From assembly GCA_012064415.1 (NCBI GenBank), contig SSNU01000208.1:397770-461769 (forward strand): a DNA stretch of 64,000 nt. The letters are read 5' to 3'. The stretch's first letter is position 1, and every line of letters starts with the position of its first letter. Below, one piece after another: positions 50,871 through 62,800 of the stretch. The stretch comes from Gyrodactylus bullatarudis. Lineage: Eukaryota > Platyhelminthes > Monogenea > Gyrodactylidea > Gyrodactylidae. The notes below the pieces were generated by a model. The model ran no database searches, was not told the DNA's origin, and was given only the letters and a program-made list of their open reading frames with translations. Made by a program: the position numbers and the translations under genes.

Positions 50871-52408
50871 TTGCTTTATATAGAAAACAAATATGACATC
50901 ATAAAGAATGGATCTTTATTCAAAAAAGCCTGTTTAGCATGATCTATTCTATAGAAAGACCGTTTACAAATGTACAAGGAACCAGTATACACACGCACAT
51001 GGTAACTTTCACACCACCAAATGTACTCGCATGATACCAACACCCAGAATACTACAGAGAAATACCAAAAGAAGCACGGAGCTGAACAAGAAGAAGGGCC
51101 AATCAAATCTATTTTCATCATTTTTTGTATATAAATCTGGCAAGTAAAAGCTGATGAGTATGCCACGAAATAAAGCGCTATTTTATTAACAAACCTGGCA
51201 TGGCCTTTGTTTATAAATTCTTCTATTGCTCAGATAAAATCAAAGGTTAACATTTTTCAAACAAAAATATGACATAATATTGTTCATGATTAAATTCTCA
51301 ACTATAGACTAATAGCAGTTTTTAAACTATTTGAAGTAACAGTTGAAAGTTTACATATATTTTTGAGACTTTATACTCAATTTATACTCAATTTTGTGCC
51401 TACTTCGGATCTTCGCCAATTAGGATGCAGTAGAAATTGGAGTATCCAAAGCGTCAAAAACATCTCTATTTCTATCAGAACAAAGATTATTGGCTAGATA
51501 TTTCTCATGTTTTTTATAAATTATAACTTATAATATAACATATTTTATATTGGAAAGAGATTGATTGAGTAAATGTCTAGGAAAAAAGGAAATTTAGAAG
51601 CAGCATAGATTCTACCTGATAGACATGATTACTCTAATAAGTGTATTTCAAGGTTTATTGTTTGTCTATGATGTTGAAAGAAATGCTAAAAGAATTAGAT
51701 AGATAATCCCTAATTTTTATAATCGGATTGATAAATCTGTATCCAAGAGATTATCCTGATTAGAGCGTTGAAAACAATAAAAACTAGAATGGTAATGTAC
51801 TCGGCTACAGAATTGACATTTTGGAATAGAAAAACTTAAGTCAAGTTTAATTCCTTGAAAATCTACTAACTTTATTTCAAAAATTTCCTTTGTTGATAAC
51901 GTCCCGAAAGATACAACTGATTGAGAGGAAATCTTGGACTCTGTTACATTGCTTGTTAAATAGCTATTCGGAAATGGAAGAATGCATCTATAGAAATTGA
52001 ATATTGTTTATAAATTGTATTTTACATCGGAATAACAAGTGTATTTAGGATGTTTAAGGAAATTAATGAGAGAAATTCTACTAGCAGTTTTTCAATTAAT
52101 TTTTACAAGATGCATTTTTCACTTTCCGAAATTACAAAAAATAAATACTTATTATCTTTTTCTAATTCGAACAAGATCAATTTGAATTCGATTTTAGCTA
52201 TCATCAACTTGTATGGATTAGGTCTATTATCGTGTATCATTGTAAGATAGAGGACTGCTCAACTCCTTAGCATATTTAACCGAGTATACAAGCATTTTGA
52301 GTATTGAAAGCTGAGTTTGAAAATGTATTTAAAAATACTCCAACTATTCTGGAAGAGAAGGTAGATATTTTGCAAGTTTTAGATATAATAAACAATTTAC
52401 ATCGGATA
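50871..52408. other. Intergenic, no gene seen
   Basis: AT-rich, with only short open frames and no recognisable family. Confidence 0.5.
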
Positions 52409-52490
52409 ATCGGGATGGCTTAGTGGGTACCTTAGTTGAAACTAATATTACTCCACCCCGGGTTCAATTATTGACCCCCTCGACTTTTTT
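52409..52490 (+). ncRNA. tRNA-like pol III unit (decayed tRNA or SINE head)
   Basis: TGGCTTAGTGGG at 52416-52427 fits the A-box consensus fully. GGTTCAATTAT at 52461-52471 is a weakened B box 33 bp on, and a T6 terminator lies at 52485-52490. A weak acceptor stem (TCGGG with CCTCGA) can be drawn. The anticodon and T stems do not pair well, so a working tRNA is unlikely. Confidence 0.3.
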
Positions 52491-52782
52491 GAGAATTTCT
52501 ACCTTTGTTCTCAGATAGTTCTGAGAATGGATTTTTACATAAATAAAATCCTCTCTAGAATTGTAATGTTGATAGTTTTAAAAATTGAGCTGTGCTCTAT
52601 TGTAAGGGTTTTGTTATGAGGCTTTCTGATTACATTTTAAATCAAGAAGGACGGCCTATATTAGAACCAGGGTCAAACTTTATGATGAAAATAAAGAAAG
52701 AGACCGCCTAGTTTTGTTGAATTTAGAGACAACAATCAAGTATTGAGAAAAAACATTAGAGTAACTCAAGTTTATTGTGAGG

Positions 52783-53090
52783 TTGCTGACTGAAAGTCAT
52801 GCTGGGATTAAGAACAAACAAAGTTTTTGGTGAATAAAGCTTTATTTTCGTTGGTTCTCTTCGGACCAAACACCGACTTGTATATTTTAATAAATATAAC
52901 GACGAAAATAAAGCTTTATTCACCAAAAACTTCGTTTGTTCTTAAACCCAGCATGACTCTCAGTCAGAAACCTCTCTTCGGACCAAACACCGACTTGTAT
53001 ATTTTAATAAATATAACGACGAAAATAAAGCTTTATTCACCAAAAACTTCGTTTGTTCTTAAACCCAGCATGACTTTCAGTCAGAAACCT
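52783..53090. repeat. 117-bp tandem duplication with an inverted partial copy
   Basis: Units at 52857-52973 and 52974-53090 are almost identical. The left neighbour 52787-52855 is the same sequence inverted (agcatgact to aaagctttatt). The long ORF over it repeats the same 39 codons and is not a gene. The position next to Penelope-like RT suggests terminal repeats of that element. Confidence 0.75.
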
Positions 53091-53164
53091 CAGAATATTT
53101 TCGAGCAAATAAAGCAACTTATGTCAGCCAATCAAGTTTATTGGTTTTTCGTCTCCATTGGACC

Positions 53165-53402
53165 CCATTCCTAAGGGGGGTGCTTATCCTCTTTCCTAGG
53201 CCAATTACTAAACCAACTTTATGTGAAACAGGACTAAAACTGGCATAATGGAGATATTTACCATTGTCAGTCTTTTTCTTGAAAATGTTTCTTTGAATTG
53301 AGAACTAAAAGGGGAACCCTTAGCTATCCCATCTTTTTGGATGAAAACTTTGTCTTGAAATGATAGAGGAACATTTATACAACAGATCATTATAAATTCC
53401 AA
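53165..53402 (-). pseudogene. Penelope-like reverse transcriptase fragment
   Basis: The minus strand reads VFIQKDGIAKGSPFSSQF, the Penelope-like RT motif (QxDGxAMGSP). In a shifted frame it then reads GKYLHYASFSPVSHKVG, which matches the family's conserved downstream LHF-HP-SHK block. The catalytic ADD part between them is deleted. Confidence 0.7.
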
Positions 53403-53900
53403 TGTGACTGTGGAGCTACATATATAGGTCGTACAATCAGGAAGTTATCAACTAGAGGGAACGATCATCTTAAGAAAGACACAGCGGTGACCAGGCATCT
53501 AAGACAAGACGGACATGAAGCTTCAATTTCAAACTTTTCAATTTTATACAAAAATGCAGGGGATGACAGTATAGACGTTTGGGTGAAGGAGAAATTCTTC
53601 ATAAATCTATACAAACCAAACTTATGTGTTCAAAAAACTATTCTTATAATCTTCAACTACCTTGGCCTATGTGAGCTTTTTCACTTTTCTCTCCACTATT
53701 GCTACTTATTGGAGAGTTTTGGTGTTTTTTCAGCTTACATTTGTTCTAATTTTCTTTGACGTTCACTATTTCTTTCATAATTTGTAAATTATTATCTTCA
53801 ATGAATTCTTAACATTTATCATTTTTAAAGTATTGCCACTGATGATGCTTTATGAAATGTACATATGGCTTTAATATAATCTTCTTTCTAATTTTCCAAA
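53397..53900 (+). mobile_element. Penelope-like GIY-YIG endonuclease module and 3' tail
   Basis: The plus strand reads FQCDCGATYIGRTIRKLST, the GIY-YIG active region (YIG-x-T with Arg), and then VTRHLRQDGH and FFINLYKPNLC. This is the C-terminal endonuclease of Penelope-like elements. The N-terminal part is lost. The tail from about 53668 is copied at 5110-5340. The RT piece on its left faces the opposite way, so the locus is rearranged. Confidence 0.75.
53827..53876 (+). ncRNA. Candidate hammerhead ribozyme in the Penelope-like tail
   Basis: CTGATGA (53839-53845), GAAA (53854-53857) and the palindrome ATGTACAT (stem III with a 2-nt loop) are in hammerhead order. The predicted cut follows AUA at 53865. 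GCCA (53835-53838) pairs with TGGC (53866-53869) as stem I. Stem II is poor in this copy, though other copies hint at UC/GA pairing. Confidence 0.35.
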
Positions 53901-54741
53901 TATGATTTTAAGTGGATTTTCGGAGGTATTTGAAAATTTACGTGAATACCTCAATCACAAAAATATTTATAATCATTTAATTGAACCAGGATTAGAGATG
54001 GATAAGACCTGGCGAAATATATATTTCTTTAAATTAAAAAAGTTCTTTTTATACTGACGATGATGAATAACTGTATGGGAATTTCGGACGTATATGTAAG
54101 TATACGTGAATATTTAATACAAAATAAATATTTTCATGAAATACAAAAATGAATTTCATAATTAATTAATAACTTGTAGTGTTATGTGAACGAATAAAGG
54201 CGCAGTTAAATCCATGGTTTTCAATAAAAACATGTTTCCATTAAAGAAATTTTTCGTCATCCAAATACCCATAGAAATAGTGAGTATTTCTGACCTTTCA
54301 TTTTTCAGATTTTCAATTTTTGTCCAACTATCGGCATTTGATCTCTTTTAAATGCTTTTTTAAAAAGACAAAAAGTATGAAGTCAGAGGTGAGAAAAATC
54401 TAGTTTTAGACTGTATATAAATAAAGCTATTCTGGAAATAGTCTTCGCATATGCCGAATCCAAGAAACTATTCATTTTTCAACAGAATTGAAGGAAAAAA
54501 CATAAAAATAAAGAGTCAAATTCAAGGTTAATAAATTTTGAGATCTAATGATCCATTATTAGAAATTTCGAGGAGACTTGTATTTGATGAGAATTGTGGA
54601 GTTTTTGGAAAAGTATTAAAAGTTCACCTCATTGTATGATGATACTAGTATACCCCAGAGATGGAAGTGGAAAATTATGTAAAAAGAGAACTGATATTCC
54701 AGATAATGTTTTCACAAGTTCATAACCAACCTTTCTTTCAT
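53901..54741. other. Intergenic, no gene seen
   Basis: It includes further Penelope-like flank words (ggattttcgga, repeated as atttcggacg near 54080) and otherwise unannotated AT-rich DNA. Confidence 0.45.
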
Positions 54742-54975
54742 ATACTCAGATGCTTTTAAACTCTCTAAAACCTCTCTGAACCTGGCAATAAAGCTTTAAA
54801 AACTCAATTTTTCGTACTTCTAAAATGTACCCTTAAAAACGCGAGTTAAACGGAAAACTGAATGCACCAATGTGTTCATTGTAAAATTTTAGTATAATTG
54901 TATACTTTTCGCGATATATTACGCTCTAATTTCTTCGGACTGAGGTGGCCATCGAGTTTCGGTTCCGACTGTATT
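54742..54975. repeat. Dispersed repeat, copy 2
   Basis: Same unit and orientation as 39237-39440, with about 30 bp inserted (around tagtataattgtatactttt) before ttacgctctaatttc. Confidence 0.7.
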
Positions 54976-57195
54976 ATAATAATAATTATTGATGATAGAA
55001 TAATTATTCTAAATTAAAATCTTTAAGGTTGAAGAACGATTATTCCTACTTTCAAGTGATGACACGAAAATTTTTATATGCTTAGTAGGGGGTTAATTTA
55101 AACCTGTATATTATACAGTGTATAAGCAAAAAGATTATCAACTCAAATGTTTCAAGGACACGGTCTTATGGCAAATTGAAAAAGTTTCTACATGATTTTC
55201 CAGCATTTCACATTCTCATCGTGGCAGAATTCATACTTTTACGGATGATAATCTTACAAATGCTTGAATGAATTCTGGATTTTCTCAAGTATTTCGTTGA
55301 TTTTCTTGAAGAATGTTCCCCATTTCAAGAAGAAAATCTCAAAATACTTTCATACATGACTAATGCGAACAGAACAGTATATTGTAGCTTTTTAAATTTA
55401 TCAAACTTGTATATTTTGCATTCATATTTGTAATTCAATTCGAACGCACGCAATTATTGTTAAAGAAAGAACTGCTTTTTCGACATGTATGAGAAGAATT
55501 CAAAAGTGAATTCAACTCAAATATATGGCATGCTGCTATTCAGAACGATTTTCAATGAATTAAATGTTCCCCTATTGCAATCATATGTACAATAAATTTA
55601 TATTCAAAGTATAAGTACAAAGACTCTGAGAGGAGAGTCATTTTTAATTTCATGATATTACACGCATTGAATTATCTAGAGACTGAAAAATACTCACTCT
55701 TTGAATTTATATGGACAGGAAGATGATGTTGATATGAAAGAGATTGTTATCTGAAGAAGCATGGACTTTCCGGCAAAGGGGATGATCTGATTTTATTACA
55801 ACTACGATTGAGATCAAATAGTAGAGTCTTGAAGCAATTCAAGATTAAAGTCTTGATACGAGGAGAAACATGATTCGAATTTCTTTCCCTATTGCAATCC
55901 TTAAAATGCTGTATTATAATATATAATGTATGGTTACTTGAAAGTAGTTTCAAATACAAAATTATTAAATATTACAAAATTCATTTATTGAAAAAAAAAC
56001 ATGATAACCGACGAATAAATCCACTTCTTTCGAAATATAATTGATAAAGAATATACAAATTAGAATTGAATATCATATATAAATTAGAAAAACTATTTAC
56101 ATGTCGAGTGTGAGAAAAGTTTAAATAGATATGTTTATTTTAGTGTGAGCCAGAGATTTCAAAAAAATACAAAACACTGAAAAATTACATTTTCGTTGCT
56201 TATAAGGGTTAGTCTCGGACACGTGCTTTTGAAAAGTGTATAGTAGCAAAGTTGAATGAATTTTCAATTGACCAATTAGAAGGAGATCTAAATTATTTGG
56301 CCAAAGAGTGGGAGGGGGACTGCTTGTTAATCAATGAAGCAGGTCATATATTCATTGAGTACTAATGCAGAAAATTAGGAGTGGAGGTAGGAGGAAAAGG
56401 GAGTAGATTACAGAAAATAAAAAATAATTTGACTGTCATAAAAAAATCATTCAGTATCAAGGATTCGAACAGGACTAGAGAGTGTAATAGAATTTTGGAG
56501 GTTATCCAAAAGTTCTCCTTCACTGAACCATCTTTGGAGACGACTAGAGGAAGCTCTTCTGGCTTGTGTACAAATCTGAGTGAATCCATTCGGACCCCGA
56601 TCGGAAATTTTCTTGGAAGACAAGTTTATCTAATGGATGATCAAAATTATTAGATAATAGACGCAGAGTTAAATGAAATCAAGAGCTCTATCGCCTTTTG
56701 TTCATGGCTACATAAATTAAATTCTCTATGATGAAATCTTGCTAAACAAAACTTTACAGAATGTCTGTTGGTTTATTTTGTATCAATGAGGAGGATAGAG
56801 ACAAGATGTGATGGGATTTAATCACAGCTCTTTACACTACTTTACACATCTTTTTCCTGTATCAGACATAATTTCCAAATCATAACTAATAAAAATTAAA
56901 GTATCACTCCATTGAGAATGTTAGCTAAGAGAAGAGAATAATCGTAGATTGTGGTATATGATATGGAGAGAATAAATTTTATTGCTCATCTCAAGAGTTA
57001 ATTACAAGAATAAAAAATCATTAGGACTAAATTTAGATAAATCTCTCTTTTGCACACAGACACAAGAGGCACTGGAAAATCAATAAATCCACAAGGTGAT
57101 AGTCTATTTTCCAAGGGTAAAGTTTTTTTTGTTCAATGAATTTCACGACTACAGATTAACATTACAATTAACTAATTGAAATGTACAGAAATTCC
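54976..57195. other. Intergenic, no gene seen
   Basis: Short open frames only, with no recognisable protein or RNA gene. Confidence 0.5.
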
Positions 57196-57775
57196 AGTGT
57201 TTTTAGACATTTAACCTACTAGCTACAGAGTGTGTGTTATTACTAGAGCCTCAAAAAGTATTAAAATGCTTATTTTATTTTGGCATCAGAGTTAAAGTAT
57301 TAAAATACAGTAGTAGCATGGTTTTTCATTCATATCGATGATCACAATTCACATTTCCATTGTTTGATAATTTACTAACCTCAAAAATAGCCTTAGAGAT
57401 AATAATTTTGAAATTATCCCGATATTTTAGTTTAATTTAATTGATTTTCCATATTTTTATTTTGGTTTACTTGTAAGTAGTTTTTACAATATTTTTTGGG
57501 TAAATTCTCGATAATTTATTAACAACAAATTTATTTAAGATAATATTTGATATTAAAAAAAATAATTTCAAGCTATTAGTTCTGAGGCTCTAGTACTTAA
57601 TGCTTAACATCTAGAGATGTTAGAAATCAGATAAGCAAGTGTCGATTCTATAGGCGTTGAAGATAAGCGTCTACATCTGCCACCGTTAGTTGAATATTAT
57701 TAAGTCCCTTATGAAATCGACACTTAGTAATTAACTGTGACCACACTTGGTAGCTTGTGGGTTTAATGTCTAAAA
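57196..57775. mobile_element. Foldback repeat carrying a nested hAT-like MITE
   Basis: The outer parts tttttagacatttaacctac (57200 region) and gtttaatgtctaaaaatta (57757-57775) are inverted copies. Inside the left arm lies a 349-bp MITE (57244-57592) with TAGAGCCTC ends like the element at 47066. Its flanks GTTATTAC and GTACTTAA agree at only 5 of 8 positions. Confidence 0.6.
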
Positions 57776-57817
57776 ATTAATTACTATTGGATATTGGAGA
57801 GAAATGTAGTCAAGAGA

Positions 57818-59873
57818 TTAAAAAAAACAGATAGAAAGATGTATAGATTTTTTTCTCGTCGAGTGGTAATTATTATTATTATTGATAGACACTTGAGATA
57901 AAAAGAAAAAAGGGGTGTGACTCACAAGTGAAGAGACTCGATTCTTGCCTAGAGTTGGCCAGAGAGTTCTTCTATTAGGAAAGAATGTATTAATGTTGGA
58001 ATCAGAATCGATTCCATTCTCTATTTCTTGTTCATTGTGTTCATTATGATGACTGTTGTTTCCTTCCACTTTGAGATTATTCACTTGTTGAGAATACTCA
58101 GAGTTTGTGGTCAGTTTTTCATCGAGACGATCAAGATGAGCTACAAGGATAGTGACGTTATCAGTGGATGATGACTCAAGGGCTAAGCGAAGAAGACGAT
58201 TGGCCAAATCCTTGCGATCGCCAGATGTCAAATTGGCTACAAGGTGAGCAACATTAGGTCCGCAACCTGCGATATCATCCCAGAGACCATCGCTAGCCAG
58301 GATAAGAGTGGAAATGGGTTTCTTTCTGTTGTTTAGCTTGCAAACAGTAATTGAAGGTAACGAATGCATACCGGGGTAGTTGAATTCATCACCAAAGGAC
58401 CTTGAAAGGTTCACTTGGCCCCCAATGCGAGCCCCGTCTAATTCTTCCACCTTTGGGATGACGAGGGAAGCCTTTAAGAATTCACTCATAGTTCTTGAAG
58501 AGTCTCTTGGGATATTTGCAAATTGATCGCCATCTTTGAAGACTACAACTCCACCCGTTTTGGTTACGGAAACAAATTCCTCCTGAGGAAGAATACAAAT
58601 AATTCCATTTAATTTACTTTGACAAGATACCATTATTTTTTCATAAAATAAGGTTATATCAAGATAAATGTATCCTTTTTAATTAATCAGCAAGTTTGCA
58701 CATGGCAAAGCTCTCATTCAATCGATATATCATATGGAAGGAAAAATATCTAGATGATAATTCCAAGTTTTAATATACACACATGATCTAGTTATGCATT
58801 CAATATTCTATTTGATTAGATTAAAAGATTAAAATTAGTAGTTTGATCATTAAATCTGACTAGTTTAGTATTCATGATTAATATATATTCATCGATACTT
58901 ACAGGTTCCGAAGGTTTATGTATCATGTCAGTCAATGGCATTCCTTCATCATAGTCGAGTTGAGCTTGATATTGAGCAAACTTTTGTGGTTCATCAGAGG
59001 AACAATCAAATACTAACCAGGCTTGACTATCACCAACCCAGGCAGTGTAGATACTTCCCTTATAAATGATGCAAACAGTTGCGGTACAACCACTTTTCCA
59101 CAAACCAAGTTTAAGTCCTTTATACAGGGATACACGAGTCTTGAAGAAAACATCACACAATACAGTGATAGGATTAAAATTCACGGGATCATCTTGATAG
59201 GCTTTGGCAATGTAGTATGGCATAAAATGAGAACAGTGTTCAGCTACCTCTGGTCCCAAATGACCATCGAAAATGCCCAAAACAGGGATTTGATCTTTAT
59301 CTTGAAGATTTTTTGGCTGAAAGTGATAGCTACGTATATCATTAATATAGAAATATTTGTCTTCTTGCCGACGTCTTTTATTGATGGCTGCAGCTACTTC
59401 GATGAAATCATAATTTCTATTTCTTATTTCAGATAAATTTTTAATTCCATGTAAAATTTTAATCAAATATTCGTTGGAGTATGCTTGCAAACTTTGATAA
59501 TCATAAAGATCTAGTGCTTAATAAGAAAAATAACAAACCATCTTTAGGTTCAAAGGGTATTGACTCTGGCTTTTCTTCCAAAGAATGTAAAAATAATTCA
59601 TCGACATTGCTAAAAAAGTAAATTAAAATATATTACTATCTCAAGGCTGAACGGTATGTGAATGATAATAAATAGGGTAGTAAATCCGATTTCATAATTC
59701 CTTTTAAAAGTGGTCGACATCGAATAGAAGTGGCTGATCTCACTAAAATATAAAGAGTATAACGAAGAAATATTACAAGTAGCACGTGAATCTGAAGATA
59801 TGCTTGATTTTTTAATTGATTCAATAACCTCATCAAGAGAGGATTGGAAATCATGAATGTTTTCAGTTTCCAT
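57818..59873 (-). CDS. PP2C-family (PPM) metal-dependent Ser/Thr phosphatase
   Basis: About 548 residues. The exons are 59777-59873, 59637-59742, 59539-59609, 58903-59510 and 57818-58582. The introns are 34, 27, 28 and 320 nt. The PP2C motifs are in order: RRRQEDKYF, VLGIFDGHLGPE (metal-binding Asp and Gly), SGCTATVCIIYKGSIYTAWVGDSQ, ARIGGQVNLSRSFGD, ILASDGLWDD and SSTDNVTILV. All metal-binding Asp residues are present, so it should be active. It looks most like the PPM1E/F branch, but orthology is unsure. The last about 90 residues (Asn/His/Glu-rich, ending SIHLSICFF) are low-complexity. A GTGAGT near 57930 could mean the true 3' end is spliced differently. Confidence 0.85.
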
Positions 59874-62800
59874 TGTCTTATTAGAACTCTATTTCATCAT
59901 GTTAAAAAAGAATTCGAATTGCACAATCATTTTAAAGAGAATATGATTGAAATCAAGATATTTGTTTTAATAATTCCAGTTGGAATTTTTGAATTCAATC
60001 ATAAATATTTAAATGTTATATTTTATTTAATTTATATTTATTTAACTCAAACTGTCTCATGATAATTTTTGTCTTTTAGATTAAATTGATAGTGAGCTAA
60101 TAATTTCAATGTATTAAAATCGTTATGCTTCTCGTGATTGTATGCTTTCAATGCAAATTTTGATCTAAATCCTCAATAAGTACTTATTTGTAAATGAAGA
60201 TTTAATTGGAATTCAACCACAAACTTTTTATTATAATTTATAATAATAAATTATTAAATAATAATTATTATTATTCCCATATATACTTACAGGTAGAGAC
60301 ATAATGTTTTCCAGATATTTAATACATTTAACAAGAAATTAGAATTGGATGATAAAGATAGAGATGATCAAAGAAAATTATTTATAAGCCAATTGTTCAT
60401 GATTCATATCATGTAAAATATACGTAATTTTTTCGTCACTTAACCGTTACTACTTTCGATATTTTCTCTCAAATGTTTGAAGTAAAAATATTCAATGAAG
60501 ATGAAACAAAGGCTTTTTCTGGTTTAAAGCTCACTCCTTTTATCATCTTATTCAAAAAAAATCTACAATGAACAGAGATAGAGAGAGGGATAGAAAGTCT
60601 ATTAAAGAGAGTCACAAGGAAAAGTAATCATTTGCTCACTTTGATCTACCACTATTCACTGTCGTAATACAGTATTAGTTTTCTTCTCTTACATCAGTGG
60701 ATCATCATTGCAATTCCTTTATACATGGATACTAAAATAGAAATGAATGACTTTTGAATTTCTTTCTTTAGATACCATAAAAACACATCTTTATGCAATC
60801 AATGAGACCCAGTGTATTTATTGTAACATGACAGTGTATGATGCAGTCTAGGATATTGGAAATGTAACATGTTGATTACCTTGTAATTAATAAAGGAAAT
60901 TATATATTTCTGTATCCTATGAACGTCATCATTTTATAGGAAGTTGAAAAAGGCGGTTAAATGAATGAATAACTAACAAAATTTGTTTACTAGGCTAGGG
61001 TGAATATTTTTTTTCTCGGAACATTTCACGAGAATATTTACTTTTATGATAGAATTTAGTACTCAGATTATGTTTTGGATATTTTTAAAGCGTGAAAGTC
61101 ATCCTGAATCCTTTTTCTCACAATATCCCACGATAAAACAATGAAGACTATCTTGATGAAAGGATTACTATTTTTGAAGATAAAAGATTTTAGTGATAGT
61201 AAAATTGAGCTGCGATTTGAGAAATTGTGGATTTCTAAACCTGAATGACATAATGACAAAGCATTTTCGAAACATGCTTCAATAAAAAATAATGCTTAGA
61301 ATTGATAGTTATAGCAGAAAAATGAGGTTAAAAATCATCCTGACTTTTGTCGCAAACGAACATTTATAAAATTTTTGAATATGTGCCACTATATAGAACA
61401 TGCATGAAATCTCTGATTAGTTATCTTTGTGGATAAAATGACGATTCCTTTTATAGTATCACACAAAGAAGAAGAGTTGTTTTTTTTGACGAAAAGTGTC
61501 TGTTCTTTTAGTTCTCTATATCATCGGAATTGAACATAATGGAAATTCCCTCTTTGGATTTCTCGAATTCATAAGATTAAAAGATTACAAATTTAAAAAA
61601 CGCCCTAAAAATAAACGATTCTAGCGATTGGTTGGAATAATACTAGAGTGTATTATTTCATTCATTTATCAAATGAATACTATTTTCACCTGTATATTCA
61701 TTTACTCGTATATTCATTTTTTTGTAACATGCGTAAATACTTCGAATGATAGCCTGATGAGGACTGTCAATTAATTCAAGCTGATCAATCATCTGTTGAT
61801 ATTATGTAGTACTCTTCTTCCTATTTCATGATGCTTTCAATAGTCACATACTCAAAAATTGATTCTCCCTCTTTTTATACGTCAACGTTTATATATATTT
61901 TCATTACTGAGCACTGTAGGAATAGTAGGAGGTTTACTTTTTAGATTACAACTTGATTGTATAGCAGATCGGAATCACTGAAGGAACATGGCATGTTGAT
62001 AAAGATTCTTTATTAAAGAATTTATTTCATGTCCACAAATTTATACTCTAAAGACTGAAATTTTTATGCAAAATAGAAAATTTTTAAATCTTAGAAGATT
62101 GTTTAGGTGTGTTTAGGTGATTATTAAGTCCTTAATTTAGTTATATTCATTCATATTACAAAACCTTGTGAGAGGAAAAATTATCAGTAGAGTCTTAGTT
62201 CGAGGCAAGCATAGTAATATTTCGTCTTAATTGAGTTTTGGACTAAATTTTCCAAAATTACAAAAGCCGCCTTTATAATAAATTTCAAATTTTGCTCTAA
62301 AATGCTCTTTTTATGCTTCTGTAACTAGATAAACAAAATTTAGGTAAAAGTTTTCAATTTAAAAAACGTTTAAAAATGAGAGAAATTTTAGAATAGAAAT
62401 TTATGTATATAAATTTACAGTCGTTAGAAAAAATAGTTTGTTAAGTTATTATGGTTTTCAGGAATAAGGTTCTTTTTAAAATAATCACATAGGGTTTTAA
62501 TATTTGTATTGGAGATTTTTTAAATATCAATTGGCATCTACAGGTGATTGGGAGAATATTTGATAAAAGAATAGAGAAACCACGTTTTTGTCTGAGATTG
62601 TAGGGCTGGGACCATGAATTTTGTGTATAATTTCATTCTCAATAAGTTAAACAAGAATTTAATTCAGAATTCATTCTTTTCAACGCTATATGGATAGTTA
62701 AAATTTGCCATTAATGAAATTTAAGAACCAAAATCTGGGCGTAGGAATCAATAAGAATTTTCACAAAAATCCTTTTAATTGAGAATAATGAGCAAGCGAT

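Noticed and set aside
52827..53174. 115-codon ORF with a 39-residue internal repeat
   Set aside because: It is a by-product of the 117-bp (3n) tandem repeat and resembles no protein.
53165..53650. A retrovirus or LTR element
   Set aside because: There is no gag, protease, integrase or LTR; the RT motif and GIY-YIG identify a Penelope-like element.
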